A DNA stretch of 43,149 nucleotides from assembly GCF_004912195.1 (NCBI RefSeq), contig NZ_STGW01000011.1:86142-129290 (forward strand), read 5' to 3'. The translations under genes and the position numbers were made by a program. Each line of letters starts with the position of its first letter. The first letter of the stretch is position 1. This document shows, one piece after another, positions 1 through 7,599 of this stretch. A model generated the notes under the pieces. That model was not told the origin of the DNA and ran no database searches. It saw nothing but the letters and a program-made list of their open reading frames with translations. This DNA comes from Nocardioides caeni. GTDB taxonomy: Bacteria > Actinomycetota > Actinomycetes > Propionibacteriales > Nocardioidaceae.

Positions 1-653
1 GCCTGGATGCCGTAGGCACCGCGGCCGAAGTAGATCGTGTTGAGGTAGCCCTCGAGGATCTCCTGCTTGCTCAGCTGGTTGCGGATCTTGAGCGACAGGA
101 TGGCCTCCTTGGCCTTCCGCTGCCAGCTCCGCTCCTGGGTGAGGTAGAGGATCTTGACGTACTGCTGGGTGATCGTCGACGCGCCCTGCGTCGAGTTGCC
201 CTGGGCGTTGCTGAAGGCGGCGCGCAGGATGCCCTTGGGGTCGATGCCGCGGTCGGTCCAGAAGGTCTGGTTCTCCGCGGCGACGACGCCGTCCTTCACG
301 TACTGCGGCATCTCGTCGTAGTCGATCGAGTCCCGCTTCTGGATCGCGAACTCGCCGAGCTCGCTCTTGCCGTCGGCATAGAGGACCGACGTGGTCTCGG
401 TCAGGAACTCGTCGTTGGGGTCGGGGATGTCGATCGAGCGATAGACGATGTAGAGGGCGAGGATGCCGACCAGACCGAGGGTCACGCAGGTGACCAGGCT
501 CCACAGCGCGACGCGCTTGACCCGCTGCTGCCACGTGCGCGGCGCCTTGGGACCGCCCTTCGACCGGCCCTTCGCGCCCCTGCCGAACAGTCCTCCCGAC
601 CGTCCGCTGCTGCGCGTCGACGTCGCGGCTGCCTTGCGTTTTCCCTCAGACAC
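1..653 (-). CDS. Class A penicillin-binding protein (transglycosylase/transpeptidase), N-terminal part
   Basis: The visible N-terminal 217 residues belong to a bifunctional peptidoglycan synthase; the gene continues beyond the window start. A basic, Ser/Gly-rich cytoplasmic tail (about 1-45) is followed by one membrane segment (about 46-70, core LVTCVTLGLVGILALYIVY). The GT51 glycosyltransferase domain then shows AAENQTFWTDRG with the catalytic-type Glu, GASTITQQYVK, and EILEGYLNTIYFGRGAYGIQA. The penicillin-binding domain lies outside. The start is taken as GTG at 653-651, with no strong Shine-Dalgarno sequence. It lies 24 bp after the ECF sigma gene on the same strand, so co-transcription is likely. 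In Mycobacterium tuberculosis ponA1 also sits near a PadR gene and ino1, which supports a PonA-like identity. Confidence 0.9.
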   Translation of the reverse strand, partial: MSEGKRKAAATSTRSSGRSGGLFGRGAKGRSKGGPKAPRTWQQRVKRVALWSLVTCVTLGLVGILALYIVYRSIDIPDPNDEFLTETTSVLYADGKSELGEFAIQKRDSIDYDEMPQYVKDGVVAAENQTFWTDRGIDPKGILRAAFSNAQGNSTQGASTITQQYVKILYLTQERSWQRKAKEAILSLKIRNQLSKQEILEGYLNTIYFGRGAYGIQ

Positions 654-677
654 GGACGCAAGAGTACGGCGCGCCGG

Positions 678-1205
678 TCAGTCCTCCCGATTTCCGGCTC
701 GGCCCGCGGGCGCCTCGCCGGCCACCGCCAGGTCGCCCCTGAGGGTGGCGAGCGCGCGGGACGAGTAGCTCTTGACCGTGCCCTCGGAGATCCCCAGCTC
801 GACCGCCGTCTCCGCGACCGGCAGCCCCAGCCAGTGCCGCAGCACGACGACCCGGCGCTGCATCGGCGGCAGCTGCTGCACGGCGGCGAGCAGATCCGTG
901 CGCTCACCCGGGTCGAGCCCGGACCGGGCGGCCGGGTCGTGGCCGTCGAGGACGGCCTGCTCCCGGCGCCACGGACGCCGCCGGTCGTCGAGGTCGGCGT
1001 TGACGATGATCCGGCGGACGTAGGCCAGCTCCCGACCCGAGCGCCGCATCCGTGGCCAGGCGACGTAGAGCTTGGCCAGGGCGGTCTGCAGCACGTCGTC
1101 CGCGCGGTGCCAGTCGCCGCACACCGCGTACGCGACCCGACGCAGGCGAGCCTGGTGCGCGACCACGAACTCGGTGAACTCCGCATCCCGGGACGCTCGG
1201 CTCAT
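678..1205 (-). CDS. SigE-family ECF RNA polymerase sigma factor
   Basis: A 175-residue group 4 sigma factor. Region 2 covers about 8-75 (FTEFVVAHQARLRRVAYAVC and DDVLQTALAKLYVAW, the core-binding and -10 helices). Region 4 covers about 105-160 (LPPMQRRVVVLRHWLGLPVAETAVELGISEGTVKSYSSRAL), the helix-turn-helix that reads -35 elements. The start ATG at 1205 follows a purine-rich GAGAGGGG sequence and overlaps the stop of the upstream membrane-protein gene as ATGA, so translation is coupled. This 'SigE family' subgroup is common in actinobacteria and has no conserved zinc anti-sigma factor. Here the partner gene is upstream rather than downstream, and the PBP gene follows. Target promoters are unknown. 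Confidence 0.9.
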   Translation of the reverse strand: MSRASRDAEFTEFVVAHQARLRRVAYAVCGDWHRADDVLQTALAKLYVAWPRMRRSGRELAYVRRIIVNADLDDRRRPWRREQAVLDGHDPAARSGLDPGERTDLLAAVQQLPPMQRRVVVLRHWLGLPVAETAVELGISEGTVKSYSSRALATLRGDLAVAGEAPAGRAGNRED

Positions 1206-2125
1206 CGCAACCCCTCTCCTGACGCGTACTGCCGGCGGGCGTGGTCGAGGAGTGCGGCCATCGTGGGCTCGGCGAGGACGGCGGGGTCGACCAGGACGTT
1301 GTCGGAGAAGACCGGGCCCGGGCGGACCAGCACGAACCAGGTCCGTCCGTCGCGCACCACCTCGGCGGCCGCGGTGCGCTCCCCCGGCTCCGCGAAGCCG
1401 GGGATGGCCGGGTCGAGCCGCTGGTCGACGATCCGGGCGCCGTTGACGCCGATCAGCCGGTCGGTGCCGGGCTCGAACTCGACCCACACCGCCTGGCCCT
1501 CCTGGCTGTCGTCGTCACCCTGCTCCGACTCGCTGCTCCGGGCGAGGTCGACCTGGCTGGTGAGCCAGTCCTCGAGGCGGGCGTAGGCCTTGCCGACCGG
1601 GTCCCACGACGCGCCGTTGGAGTCGGCGTCGAAGTCGAGGAGGTACCAGAAGGTCTTCTCCCCGTTGGTGACGACCGCGCCCAGTGAGCCGGCCGGTGCC
1701 GTGCGCTCCAACGGGTTGTCGACCCGCCGGACGACCTCCCAGCCCGGGCGTACGACGAGCCGGCCCTCGCCGTCGTAGCCGAGCACCTGGCCGGGGCTGA
1801 GCCACTCCCGCACCCTTGTCGCCGGGTCGTCCACCGGCTTCGCGGCGGCCGTGCTGTCCTCCTCCGCGCTCGGGGAGTCCACGACGGGGGTCCGGTCCGG
1901 CGCGCCCTGCGGCGTCCCTCCACTGCCGAGCAGGGCGATCGTGGCGATGACCGCCGCGACCCCGAGGGCTCCGCCACCGGTGGCGAGGCGACGCCGGCGC
2001 AGGTGACGGCGGCCCGCGGCGACGTACGCCCCGGGCAGCGGGGCCGGCGGCTCACCGTGACCGGCGAAGCCGGCCTCGATGGCCGCGGACAGATCGGCGT
2101 CGGGTCCCTCGGATCGCGTGCTCAT
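1202..2125 (-). CDS. Single-pass membrane protein, probable partner/regulator of the adjacent ECF sigma factor
   Basis: A 307-residue protein with a short cytoplasmic N-terminus, an Arg-rich stretch and one membrane helix (about 47-67, LATGGGALGVAAVIATIALL). An extracellular part with a Ser/Ala/Glu/Asp-rich linker and a globular C-terminal region follows. It contains no cysteine, so the HxxxCxxC zinc motif of classical anti-sigma factors is absent. Start ATG at 2125 follows TAGGAGAG. Its stop overlaps the sigma factor start (ATGA). An anti-sigma or accessory role is inferred only from position, membrane topology and coupling; I recognise no catalytic motif. Confidence 0.75.
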   Translation of the reverse strand: MSTRSEGPDADLSAAIEAGFAGHGEPPAPLPGAYVAAGRRHLRRRRLATGGGALGVAAVIATIALLGSGGTPQGAPDRTPVVDSPSAEEDSTAAAKPVDDPATRVREWLSPGQVLGYDGEGRLVVRPGWEVVRRVDNPLERTAPAGSLGAVVTNGEKTFWYLLDFDADSNGASWDPVGKAYARLEDWLTSQVDLARSSESEQGDDDSQEGQAVWVEFEPGTDRLIGVNGARIVDQRLDPAIPGFAEPGERTAAAEVVRDGRTWFVLVRPGPVFSDNVLVDPAVLAEPTMAALLDHARRQYASGEGLR

Positions 2126-2224
2126 GACTCTCCTACGTGACCGGACCCCGATCGGTTGCCTCTGCCCTTGTCGCAGTCCCGCGACGACACCCGCGATCCA
2201 TCGAAAGTTCACGTTCGGCGGATA

Positions 2225-2246
2225 TATCGATACGATAGGTCGTATG
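2225..2246 (+). promoter_or_regulatory. Leaderless promoter and inverted repeat at the PadR gene start
   Basis: TTCACG (2208-2213), 17 bp, then TACGAT (2231-2236), 7 bp, then the ATG at 2244. This is the geometry of a leaderless actinobacterial transcript, and no Shine-Dalgarno sequence is visible. A perfect inverted repeat TATCG-ATA-CGATA (2225-2237) covers the -10 element. It is a good candidate operator for autorepression by PadR; that role is inferred. Confidence 0.55.
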
Positions 2247-2867
2247 GCACGGCGTGGCGACACCATCGAGCTGGCAGTCCTCGGACTGCTGCACGAGGGA
2301 CCCATGCACGGCTACGAGCTGCGCAAGCGGCTCAACCTCATGCTGGGCTGGGGCCGGTTGCTCTCCTACGGCTCCCTCTACCCGGCGTTGAAGAAGATGC
2401 TCCGCAACGGCCTCATCGAGGAGACCGTCCCGTCGGGTCCCCAGACCCGGCGTCAGCGGATCGTCTACAAGGTCACCGAGGCGGGGACGAACGAGTTCGA
2501 GCGCCTGATGTCGGAGGTGGGTCCTGCCGCGTGGGAGGACGACAATTTCGACATCCGGTTCCGGTTCTTCTCCTCCACCGACATGGAGATCCGGCTGCGC
2601 GTCCTCGAAGGTCGCCGGTCGCGTCTCCAGGAGCGTCTGGACCGGGTCCAGCGCGAGCTCTCGATGACCCAGAAGGAAGCCGACCGCTACGCCGCCGAGC
2701 TGCAACGGCACGGCGTCGAATCGGTCGAACGAGAGGTCCGGTGGCTCTCGGACCTCATCAACGCGGAGCGAGGCGTCCCCCTCCAGGACGGACGCCCCGA
2801 GACCAGCCAGTCCAGCAAGCCCAGCGAGAAGTTGCCGGAGGCGCCGACGACCTCGGCGACCTCCTGA
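2244..2867 (+). CDS. PadR-family transcriptional regulator
   Basis: A 207-residue regulator. The N-terminal winged helix-turn-helix (about 5-85) has typical PadR features: [41 protein letters not shown], and a wing ending in VYKVTEAG. The C-terminal half is a long coiled coil (about 120-185, many Arg/Glu), used in dimerisation, then a Ser/Pro-rich tail. The ATG at 2244 is chosen because the reading frame upstream runs into the divergent gene and a leaderless promoter ends exactly there. Only 28 bp separate it from ino1, so the two are probably one operon. The PadR-ino1 pair also occurs in M. tuberculosis (Rv0047c-Rv0046c), which suggests control of inositol synthesis. The effector is unknown. 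Confidence 0.92.
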   Translation: MARRGDTIELAVLGLLHEGPMHGYELRKRLNLMLGWGRLLSYGSLYPALKKMLRNGLIEETVPSGPQTRRQRIVYKVTEAGTNEFERLMSEVGPAAWEDDNFDIRFRFFSSTDMEIRLRVLEGRRSRLQERLDRVQRELSMTQKEADRYAAELQRHGVESVEREVRWLSDLINAERGVPLQDGRPETSQSSKPSEKLPEAPTTSATS

Positions 2868-2895
2868 GCAAGAGAAAATCAAGGAAGGAAACCCC

Positions 2896-3978
2896 ATGGG
2901 TTCGGTTCGAGTAGCGATCGCCGGCGTGGGCAACTGCGCCACGTCCCTCATCCAGGGCGTGCAGTACTACCGGGACGCCGATGCCTCGAGCACGGTCCCG
3001 GGTCTCATGCACGTCCAGTTCGGCGACTACCACGTCAAGGACGTCCAGTTCGTCGCCGCGTTCGACGTCGACGACAAGAAGGTCGGCAAGGACCTCTCCG
3101 AGGCCATCAACGCCTCCGAGAACAACACGATCCAGATCTGCGACGTCCCGACCCTGGGTGTCGAGGTCCAGCGCGGCCCGACCCTCGACGGTCTGGGCAA
3201 GTACTACCGGATGACGATCGAGGAGTCGGCCGCCGAGGCCGTCGACGTCGTCCAGGCCCTCAAGGACGCCGAGGTCGACGTCCTCGTGTCCTACCTCCCG
3301 GTGGGCTCCGAGGAGGCCGACAAGTTCTACGCCCAGTGCGCGATCGACGCAGGCGTGGCCTTCGTCAACGCCCTCCCCGTCTTCATCGCCTCCGACCCCG
3401 AGTGGGCCAAGAAGTTCGAGGACGCCGGCGTCCCGATCGTCGGTGACGACATCAAGTCGCAGGTCGGCGCCACCATCACCCACCGCGTGATGGCGAAGCT
3501 GTTCGAGGACCGCGGCGTGACGCTGGACCGCACCTACCAGCTCAACGTCGGCGGCAACATGGACTTCAAGAACATGCTCGAGCGCGAGCGCCTGGAGTCC
3601 AAGAAGGTCTCCAAGACCCAGGCCGTCACCTCGAACCTCAACGGTCCGCTGGCCGGCAAGATCGACGACAAGAACGTCCACATCGGCCCGTCCGACTACG
3701 TCGCGTGGCTCGACGACCGCAAGTGGGCCTACGTCCGCCTCGAGGGTCGCGCCTTCGGTGACGTCCCGCTCAACCTCGAGTACAAGCTCGAGGTCTGGGA
3801 CTCCCCGAACTCGGCCGGCATCATCATCGACGCCGTCCGCGCCGCCAAGATCGCCAAGGACCGCGGCGTCGGTGGCCCGATCATCCCCGCCTCGGCGTAC
3901 CTCATGAAGAGCCCGCCGGTGCAGATCGAGGACACCGAGGGTCGCCTCCAGCTCGAGGCGTTCATTAAGGGCGTCTGA
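2896..3978 (+). CDS. ino1: Myo-inositol-1-phosphate synthase
   Basis: A 360-residue NAD-dependent enzyme that converts glucose 6-phosphate to 1L-myo-inositol 1-phosphate in the cytosol, the first step to phosphatidylinositol, mannosides and mycothiol. The N-terminal Rossmann fold starts [21 protein letters not shown]. Actinobacterial signature stretches include [48 protein letters not shown], and [17 protein letters not shown] with the active-site lysines nearby. Length matches the short actinobacterial class. AAGGAAGG about 8 bp before ATG is a strong ribosome-binding site. It follows the PadR gene closely and ends before a strong bidirectional hairpin. Confidence 0.97.
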   Translation: MGSVRVAIAGVGNCATSLIQGVQYYRDADASSTVPGLMHVQFGDYHVKDVQFVAAFDVDDKKVGKDLSEAINASENNTIQICDVPTLGVEVQRGPTLDGLGKYYRMTIEESAAEAVDVVQALKDAEVDVLVSYLPVGSEEADKFYAQCAIDAGVAFVNALPVFIASDPEWAKKFEDAGVPIVGDDIKSQVGATITHRVMAKLFEDRGVTLDRTYQLNVGGNMDFKNMLERERLESKKVSKTQAVTSNLNGPLAGKIDDKNVHIGPSDYVAWLDDRKWAYVRLEGRAFGDVPLNLEYKLEVWDSPNSAGIIIDAVRAAKIAKDRGVGGPIIPASAYLMKSPPVQIEDTEGRLQLEAFIKGV

Positions 3979-4115
3979 GCAGACCGAGGAACGAGGTCTG
4001 ATCAGCGAACGCCCGCAGATCGAGTAAGGCCCGCGGCTGAGGAACGAAGCCGCGACGGCCGCATCGAGATCCGGTCCCGAACGCAGCAGATTCTCTGATC
4101 TCCCCAGCACCACCT

Positions 4116-4149
4116 CGAAGCGCCCGTCCCGTCAGGGGCGGGCGCTTCG
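4116..4149. terminator. Bidirectional terminator between ino1 and the EEP hydrolase gene
   Basis: Arms CGAAGCGCCCG (4116-4126) and CGGGCGCTTCG (4139-4149) extend through a G-T pair and three C-G pairs to a 15-bp stem with a GTCA tetraloop. It lies between two convergent genes. There is no clear U-tract, which is usual at this GC content. Confidence 0.75.
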
Positions 4150-4170
4150 TCGTTCGCCGCCCCCGCTGGC

Positions 4171-5316
4171 TCAGCGCTCGCCGACCTGGATGCACTCCAG
4201 CTTCTCGCTGAGGACCAGCCGTGACCACACGGCTCGGTGGTCGGAGACACCGGAGCGCAGGACGACCGCCTGCAGCGCGGTGAAGGACCCGTCGTGGAGC
4301 ACGTAGTCGATGCGGGCGCGGGGGGCGCGGGCGGGGACCGTGGCGCCGGAGCCGCTGCCGGCCGACCAGGCGTCGCCGAGCCCGGCGGCGCGCAGGATGC
4401 CGACGGGCACGGTGCCGGGGCCGGCGTTGAAGTCGCCGCCCAGGACCTTCGGTCGCGGGTCCTCGCCGAGGATCTCGGCGACCGCCCGGGCCTGGACGGT
4501 CCGTGCGCCGCCGCGACTGTGGTCGAGGTGGAGCGAGTAGAAGCTCAGGTCCTTGCCGTTGACGTCGAGGACGGCGTGCAGCAGCCCGCGCTGCTCGCGG
4601 CCGCCCGCCACGGGCAGGAACGAGTTGGTCGACTCCTCGATCGGGAACTTGCTGAGGATCGCGTTGCCGAGCGTCGACCCGCCGCGGCCCCGGGCGTTGC
4701 CGCCATAGACCCACGCCATGCCGGTCGCGTCGGCCAACGCCTTCGCCTGACCGACCCCGCCCGTGCGGGGGCGCCCGTCGTCGACCTCCTGCAGCAGCAC
4801 CACGTCGGGGTCCCAGGTCTTGATCTCCCGGCCGATGGCGGCCAGCTGCACGGACCCGCCGGGGACGGTGGCGTAGTGGATGTTGAAGGCCAGGACGGTG
4901 ATGGCGTGCTTGAGCGTCGCGGTCGGGCAGAGCAGGGTCGGGATGTCGTCGAGCCCGGGGACCGCGGTGTCATAGACCGTGGGCTCGGGGCCGCCGCTCT
5001 GCTGGGGCCCGGTGGTCACGGTCGGCGATGGCCGGCCCTCGGGTGCGTCCGGGCTGCGGGCGTCGTTGAACACGAAGACGAGGGCGACGACGACCAGCAC
5101 GATCACGGCCGCGGCGATCGTCGCGACCTGCGCGCCCGGCCCTCCGGGGGCGACGGCCCGGGGCAGGTCGAGACGGCCCGAGCCCTCCGGCGCGTCGTCG
5201 ACGGACTCGTCGGACTCCTCGGACTCCTCCTCGGCGGACTCCTCGGCGGACTCGTCCGGCCGGTCGTCCGCGGACTCGTCCTGGTCGTCCGGCTCCCCCG
5301 GACGGTCCTCACTCAC
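4171..5316 (-). CDS. Membrane-anchored endonuclease/exonuclease/phosphatase (EEP) family protein
   Basis: A 381-residue protein. The N-terminus (1-48) is strikingly acidic, with Asp/Glu/Ser repeats, followed by one membrane helix (about 50-70, IAAAVIVLVVVALVFVFN) and an extracellular EEP domain (about 110-370). Metal-dependent EEP motifs are visible: FNIHYA, LLQEVDD with the metal Glu, GGDFNAGPG, RIDYVLHDG, and SDHRAVW with the catalytic Asp-His. The family includes DNases, phosphodiesterases and sphingomyelinase-like enzymes, so the substrate is unknown. The GTG at 5316 is used. Odd point: the very acidic cytoplasmic tail before the anchor. Confidence 0.85.
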   Translation of the reverse strand: MSEDRPGEPDDQDESADDRPDESAEESAEEESEESDESVDDAPEGSGRLDLPRAVAPGGPGAQVATIAAAVIVLVVVALVFVFNDARSPDAPEGRPSPTVTTGPQQSGGPEPTVYDTAVPGLDDIPTLLCPTATLKHAITVLAFNIHYATVPGGSVQLAAIGREIKTWDPDVVLLQEVDDGRPRTGGVGQAKALADATGMAWVYGGNARGRGGSTLGNAILSKFPIEESTNSFLPVAGGREQRGLLHAVLDVNGKDLSFYSLHLDHSRGGARTVQARAVAEILGEDPRPKVLGGDFNAGPGTVPVGILRAAGLGDAWSAGSGSGATVPARAPRARIDYVLHDGSFTALQAVVLRSGVSDHRAVWSRLVLSEKLECIQVGER

Positions 5317-5364
5317 CCTCGGCCACCCTCACCCCGCCACCATTCAACCCTGACCTCCAACGCC

Positions 5365-5397
5365 GACGCGCCGGACCCGGGTCGGGTCCGGCGCGTC
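5365..5397 (-). terminator. Terminator after the SRPBCC gene
   Basis: Perfect 14-bp arms GACGCGCCGGACCC (5365-5378) and GGGTCCGGCGCGTC (5384-5397) with a 5-nt loop, between the SRPBCC stop at 5451 and the start of the downstream gene at 5316. No strong U-tract. Confidence 0.7.
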
Positions 5398-5450
5398 GTC
5401 ACGCACGGTTGATCGGCACGGCCGATCGGAAGCGAAGCCCTTGACGGGCC

Positions 5451-5927
5451 TCAGGCCTCGGCTTCGGCCTTGATCCGCTCGAGGGTCTGCCGGATGCCGG
5501 CGCGCAGCTCCTCGGTGAACTTCGTCTGCCCGCCGAGCGCGACCTTGGTCAGCACGCTGGACAGCTTGGAGACACCGTCGGGGGTCTCGCGCCGCTCGGT
5601 GAGGCGGGTGCCGGTGGCGGTCGGCTCGAGCTGGAAGGACCACACGGTGCGGTTCTCGGCGATGCGGAAGGCGAACTCGCCGGCCCCGTCAGCGGGCGGC
5701 GTGAAGCGCACGACCTTGCCGTTGGTCGGCCAGCGCTTGAAGCCCTGCTTGTTGAGGTTGGAGAACTTGGCGCCGAGCTTGACCTCGCCGCCCTTGACGG
5801 TCGACTTCACGACCTGCGGGCTCCACTTCGCCATCCGCGGGACGTCGCTGACCAGCGCCCAGACCTTGTCGGTGGGCGCGGCGATCTCGATCGAGTCCTC
5901 GATGAGCTTCTCGTAGGTGTCGGCCAT
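5451..5927 (-). CDS. SRPBCC-superfamily (START-like) protein
   Basis: A 158-residue single-domain protein with the helix-grip fold. It starts with a beta strand (IEDSIEIAAPTDKVWALVSD), followed by PRMAKWSP, the usual 'polyketide cyclase/dehydrase' signature. Later strands (TVWSFQLEPTATGTRLTERRE) and a long C-terminal helix (EELRAGIRQTLERIKAEAEA) close the pocket. Such proteins bind hydrophobic ligands; the ligand is unknown. Start ATG at 5927 has AAAGGA upstream. An inverted repeat GCTACC-GACA-GGTAGC (5967-5982) lies in its leader, downstream of a possible -10 TACCGT (5995-5990), and could be an operator. Confidence 0.85.
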   Translation of the reverse strand: MADTYEKLIEDSIEIAAPTDKVWALVSDVPRMAKWSPQVVKSTVKGGEVKLGAKFSNLNKQGFKRWPTNGKVVRFTPPADGAGEFAFRIAENRTVWSFQLEPTATGTRLTERRETPDGVSKLSSVLTKVALGGQTKFTEELRAGIRQTLERIKAEAEA

Positions 5928-6032
5928 GGTGGGAGCGTCCTTTCGCGACGACGATGTCGTTCGCAGGCTACCGACAGGTAGCAGAGGCGACGGTATGCCC
6001 GCTCAGCCACCGGACGCCTCGGTGTGCGCCGG

Positions 6033-7502
6033 TCAGGACCGGGCCGCCCACCACTCCTTCAGCGCCGCGGTGGCGTCGTCGGTCTCCATCGGGCCGTTGT
6101 CGAGCCGCAGCTCGAGGAGGAACCGGTAGGCCTCGCCGACCTCGCGGCCCGGCCCGATCCCCAGGATCTCCATGATCTGGGTGCCGTCGAGGTCGGGACG
6201 GATCGACGCCAGCTCCTCGGCAGCCGCGAGCCGGTCGATGCGGGCCTCGAGGTCGTCATAGGTACGGCGCAGCCGGTCGGCCTTGCGCTGGTTGCGGGTC
6301 GTGCAGTCGGCGCGGGTGAGCACGTGCAGCCGCTCGAGCTGGTCGCCGGCGTCGCGGACGTAGCGGCGCACGGCGGAGTCGGTCCACTCACCGGTGCCGT
6401 AGCCGTGGAAGCGCAGGTGCAGCTCGACGAGCAGGCCGACGTCCTCGATCTGCTCGTTGGAGAAGCGCAACGCCTTCATCCGCTTGCGGGTGATCTTGGC
6501 GCCGACCACGTCGTGGTGGTGGAAGGTGACCGTGCCGTCGTCGACGAAGCGTCGGGTCCTCGGCTTGCCGACGTCGTGCATGAGGGCGGCGAAGCGGGAC
6601 ACGAAGTCCGGGCCGGGCGCGATGTCGCCGCGCTCGGCGAGCCGCGGCTCGAGGTCGATCGCCTGCTCGAGCACCGTCAGCGTGTGCTCATAGACGTCCT
6701 TGTGGCGGTGGTGCTCGTCGCGCTCCAGCTTGAGCGCCGGCAGCTCGGGCAGCACCCGCTCGGCCAGGCCGGTCTCGACGAGCAGCTCCAGGCCCAGCCG
6801 CGGGTGCGGGGCACAGATCAGCTTCACCAGCTCGTCGCGCACCCGCTCGGCGGAGATGATCTCGATGCGGTCGGCCATCTCCGTCATCGCCCGCACGACC
6901 TCGGGGTCGACGGCAAAGCCCAGCTGCGCGGCGAAGCGGGCCGCGCGCATCATCCGCAGCGGGTCGTCGGAGAAGGACTGCTCCGGGGTGCCGGGCGTGC
7001 GCAGCACCCGGTGGGCGAGGTCCATGACGCCGCCGAACGGGTCCTCGATCTCCCGACCCGGCAGCCGCACCGCCATGGCGTTGACGGTGAAGTCGCGGCG
7101 ACCGAGGTCGCCGGCGAGGTGGTCGCCGTACTGCACCTCGGGCTTGCGGGAGTCGCGGTCGTAGGCCTCGGAGCGATAGGTCGTGACCTCGACGACCCAG
7201 TCACCCTTGCGGCAGCCGATGGTGCCGAAGTCGCGGCCCATGTCCCACCAGGCGTCGCCCCAGGCGCGGAGGATCCGGTCGGTCTCGTCGGGTCGGGCGG
7301 AGGTGGTGAAGTCGAGGTCGTTGGAGCGGCGGCCCAGCATGGCGTCCCGCACAGGCCCGCCGACCAGCGCCAGCTCGTGCCCGGCGGCGGCGAAGCGCTC
7401 GCCGAGCTCGTCGATGACCGGAGCGATCCGGTCCAGCTCCGCCGAGACGGCGGCCTGGACGTCGACGAGCCGCAGCGGGGCGGCGTCAGGGGCGGGCGTC
7501 AC
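6033..7502 (-). CDS. CCA tRNA nucleotidyltransferase
   Basis: A 489-residue class II nucleotidyltransferase that adds or repairs the 3' CCA of tRNAs. The polymerase head shows LVGGPVRDAMLGR and the metal-binding NDLDF (D62, D64), then RRDFTVNAMAVRL and DPLRMMRAARFAAQLGF. An HD domain (about residue 300) carries FAALMHDVGKPRTR. The same gene (pcnA) borders this chromosomal block in M. tuberculosis. The GTG at 7502 is preferred over an ATG at 7541: TACACT (7516-7511) lies 8 bp before the GTG, the spacing of a leaderless -10, and the extra residues would not align with the family. Confidence 0.93.
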   Translation of the reverse strand: MTPAPDAAPLRLVDVQAAVSAELDRIAPVIDELGERFAAAGHELALVGGPVRDAMLGRRSNDLDFTTSARPDETDRILRAWGDAWWDMGRDFGTIGCRKGDWVVEVTTYRSEAYDRDSRKPEVQYGDHLAGDLGRRDFTVNAMAVRLPGREIEDPFGGVMDLAHRVLRTPGTPEQSFSDDPLRMMRAARFAAQLGFAVDPEVVRAMTEMADRIEIISAERVRDELVKLICAPHPRLGLELLVETGLAERVLPELPALKLERDEHHRHKDVYEHTLTVLEQAIDLEPRLAERGDIAPGPDFVSRFAALMHDVGKPRTRRFVDDGTVTFHHHDVVGAKITRKRMKALRFSNEQIEDVGLLVELHLRFHGYGTGEWTDSAVRRYVRDAGDQLERLHVLTRADCTTRNQRKADRLRRTYDDLEARIDRLAAAEELASIRPDLDGTQIMEILGIGPGREVGEAYRFLLELRLDNGPMETDDATAALKEWWAARS

Positions 7503-7599
7503 GGGCGACAAGTGTAGGAGCCTCGACGGCCTCGCCCTCATCGCGTGTCGCCGTGGCGATGCCGGAGGCCGAGCAGACCCCACTACCCTCGTGAGGGTG
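7500..7599. promoter_or_regulatory. Divergent leaderless promoters for the CCA enzyme and the DUF6049-like gene
   Basis: Minus strand: TACACT (7516-7511) then 8 bp then GTG at 7502. Plus strand: TACCCT (7584-7589) then 7 bp then GTG at 7597. Neither gene has a Shine-Dalgarno sequence. The -35 elements are weak. Confidence 0.5.

Noticed and set aside
2758..4113. Long minus-strand open frame (451 codons) opposite ino1
   Set aside because: It lies entirely across a well-identified gene; its composition is a low-complexity Val/Asp/Leu/Gly shadow caused by high GC at third positions.
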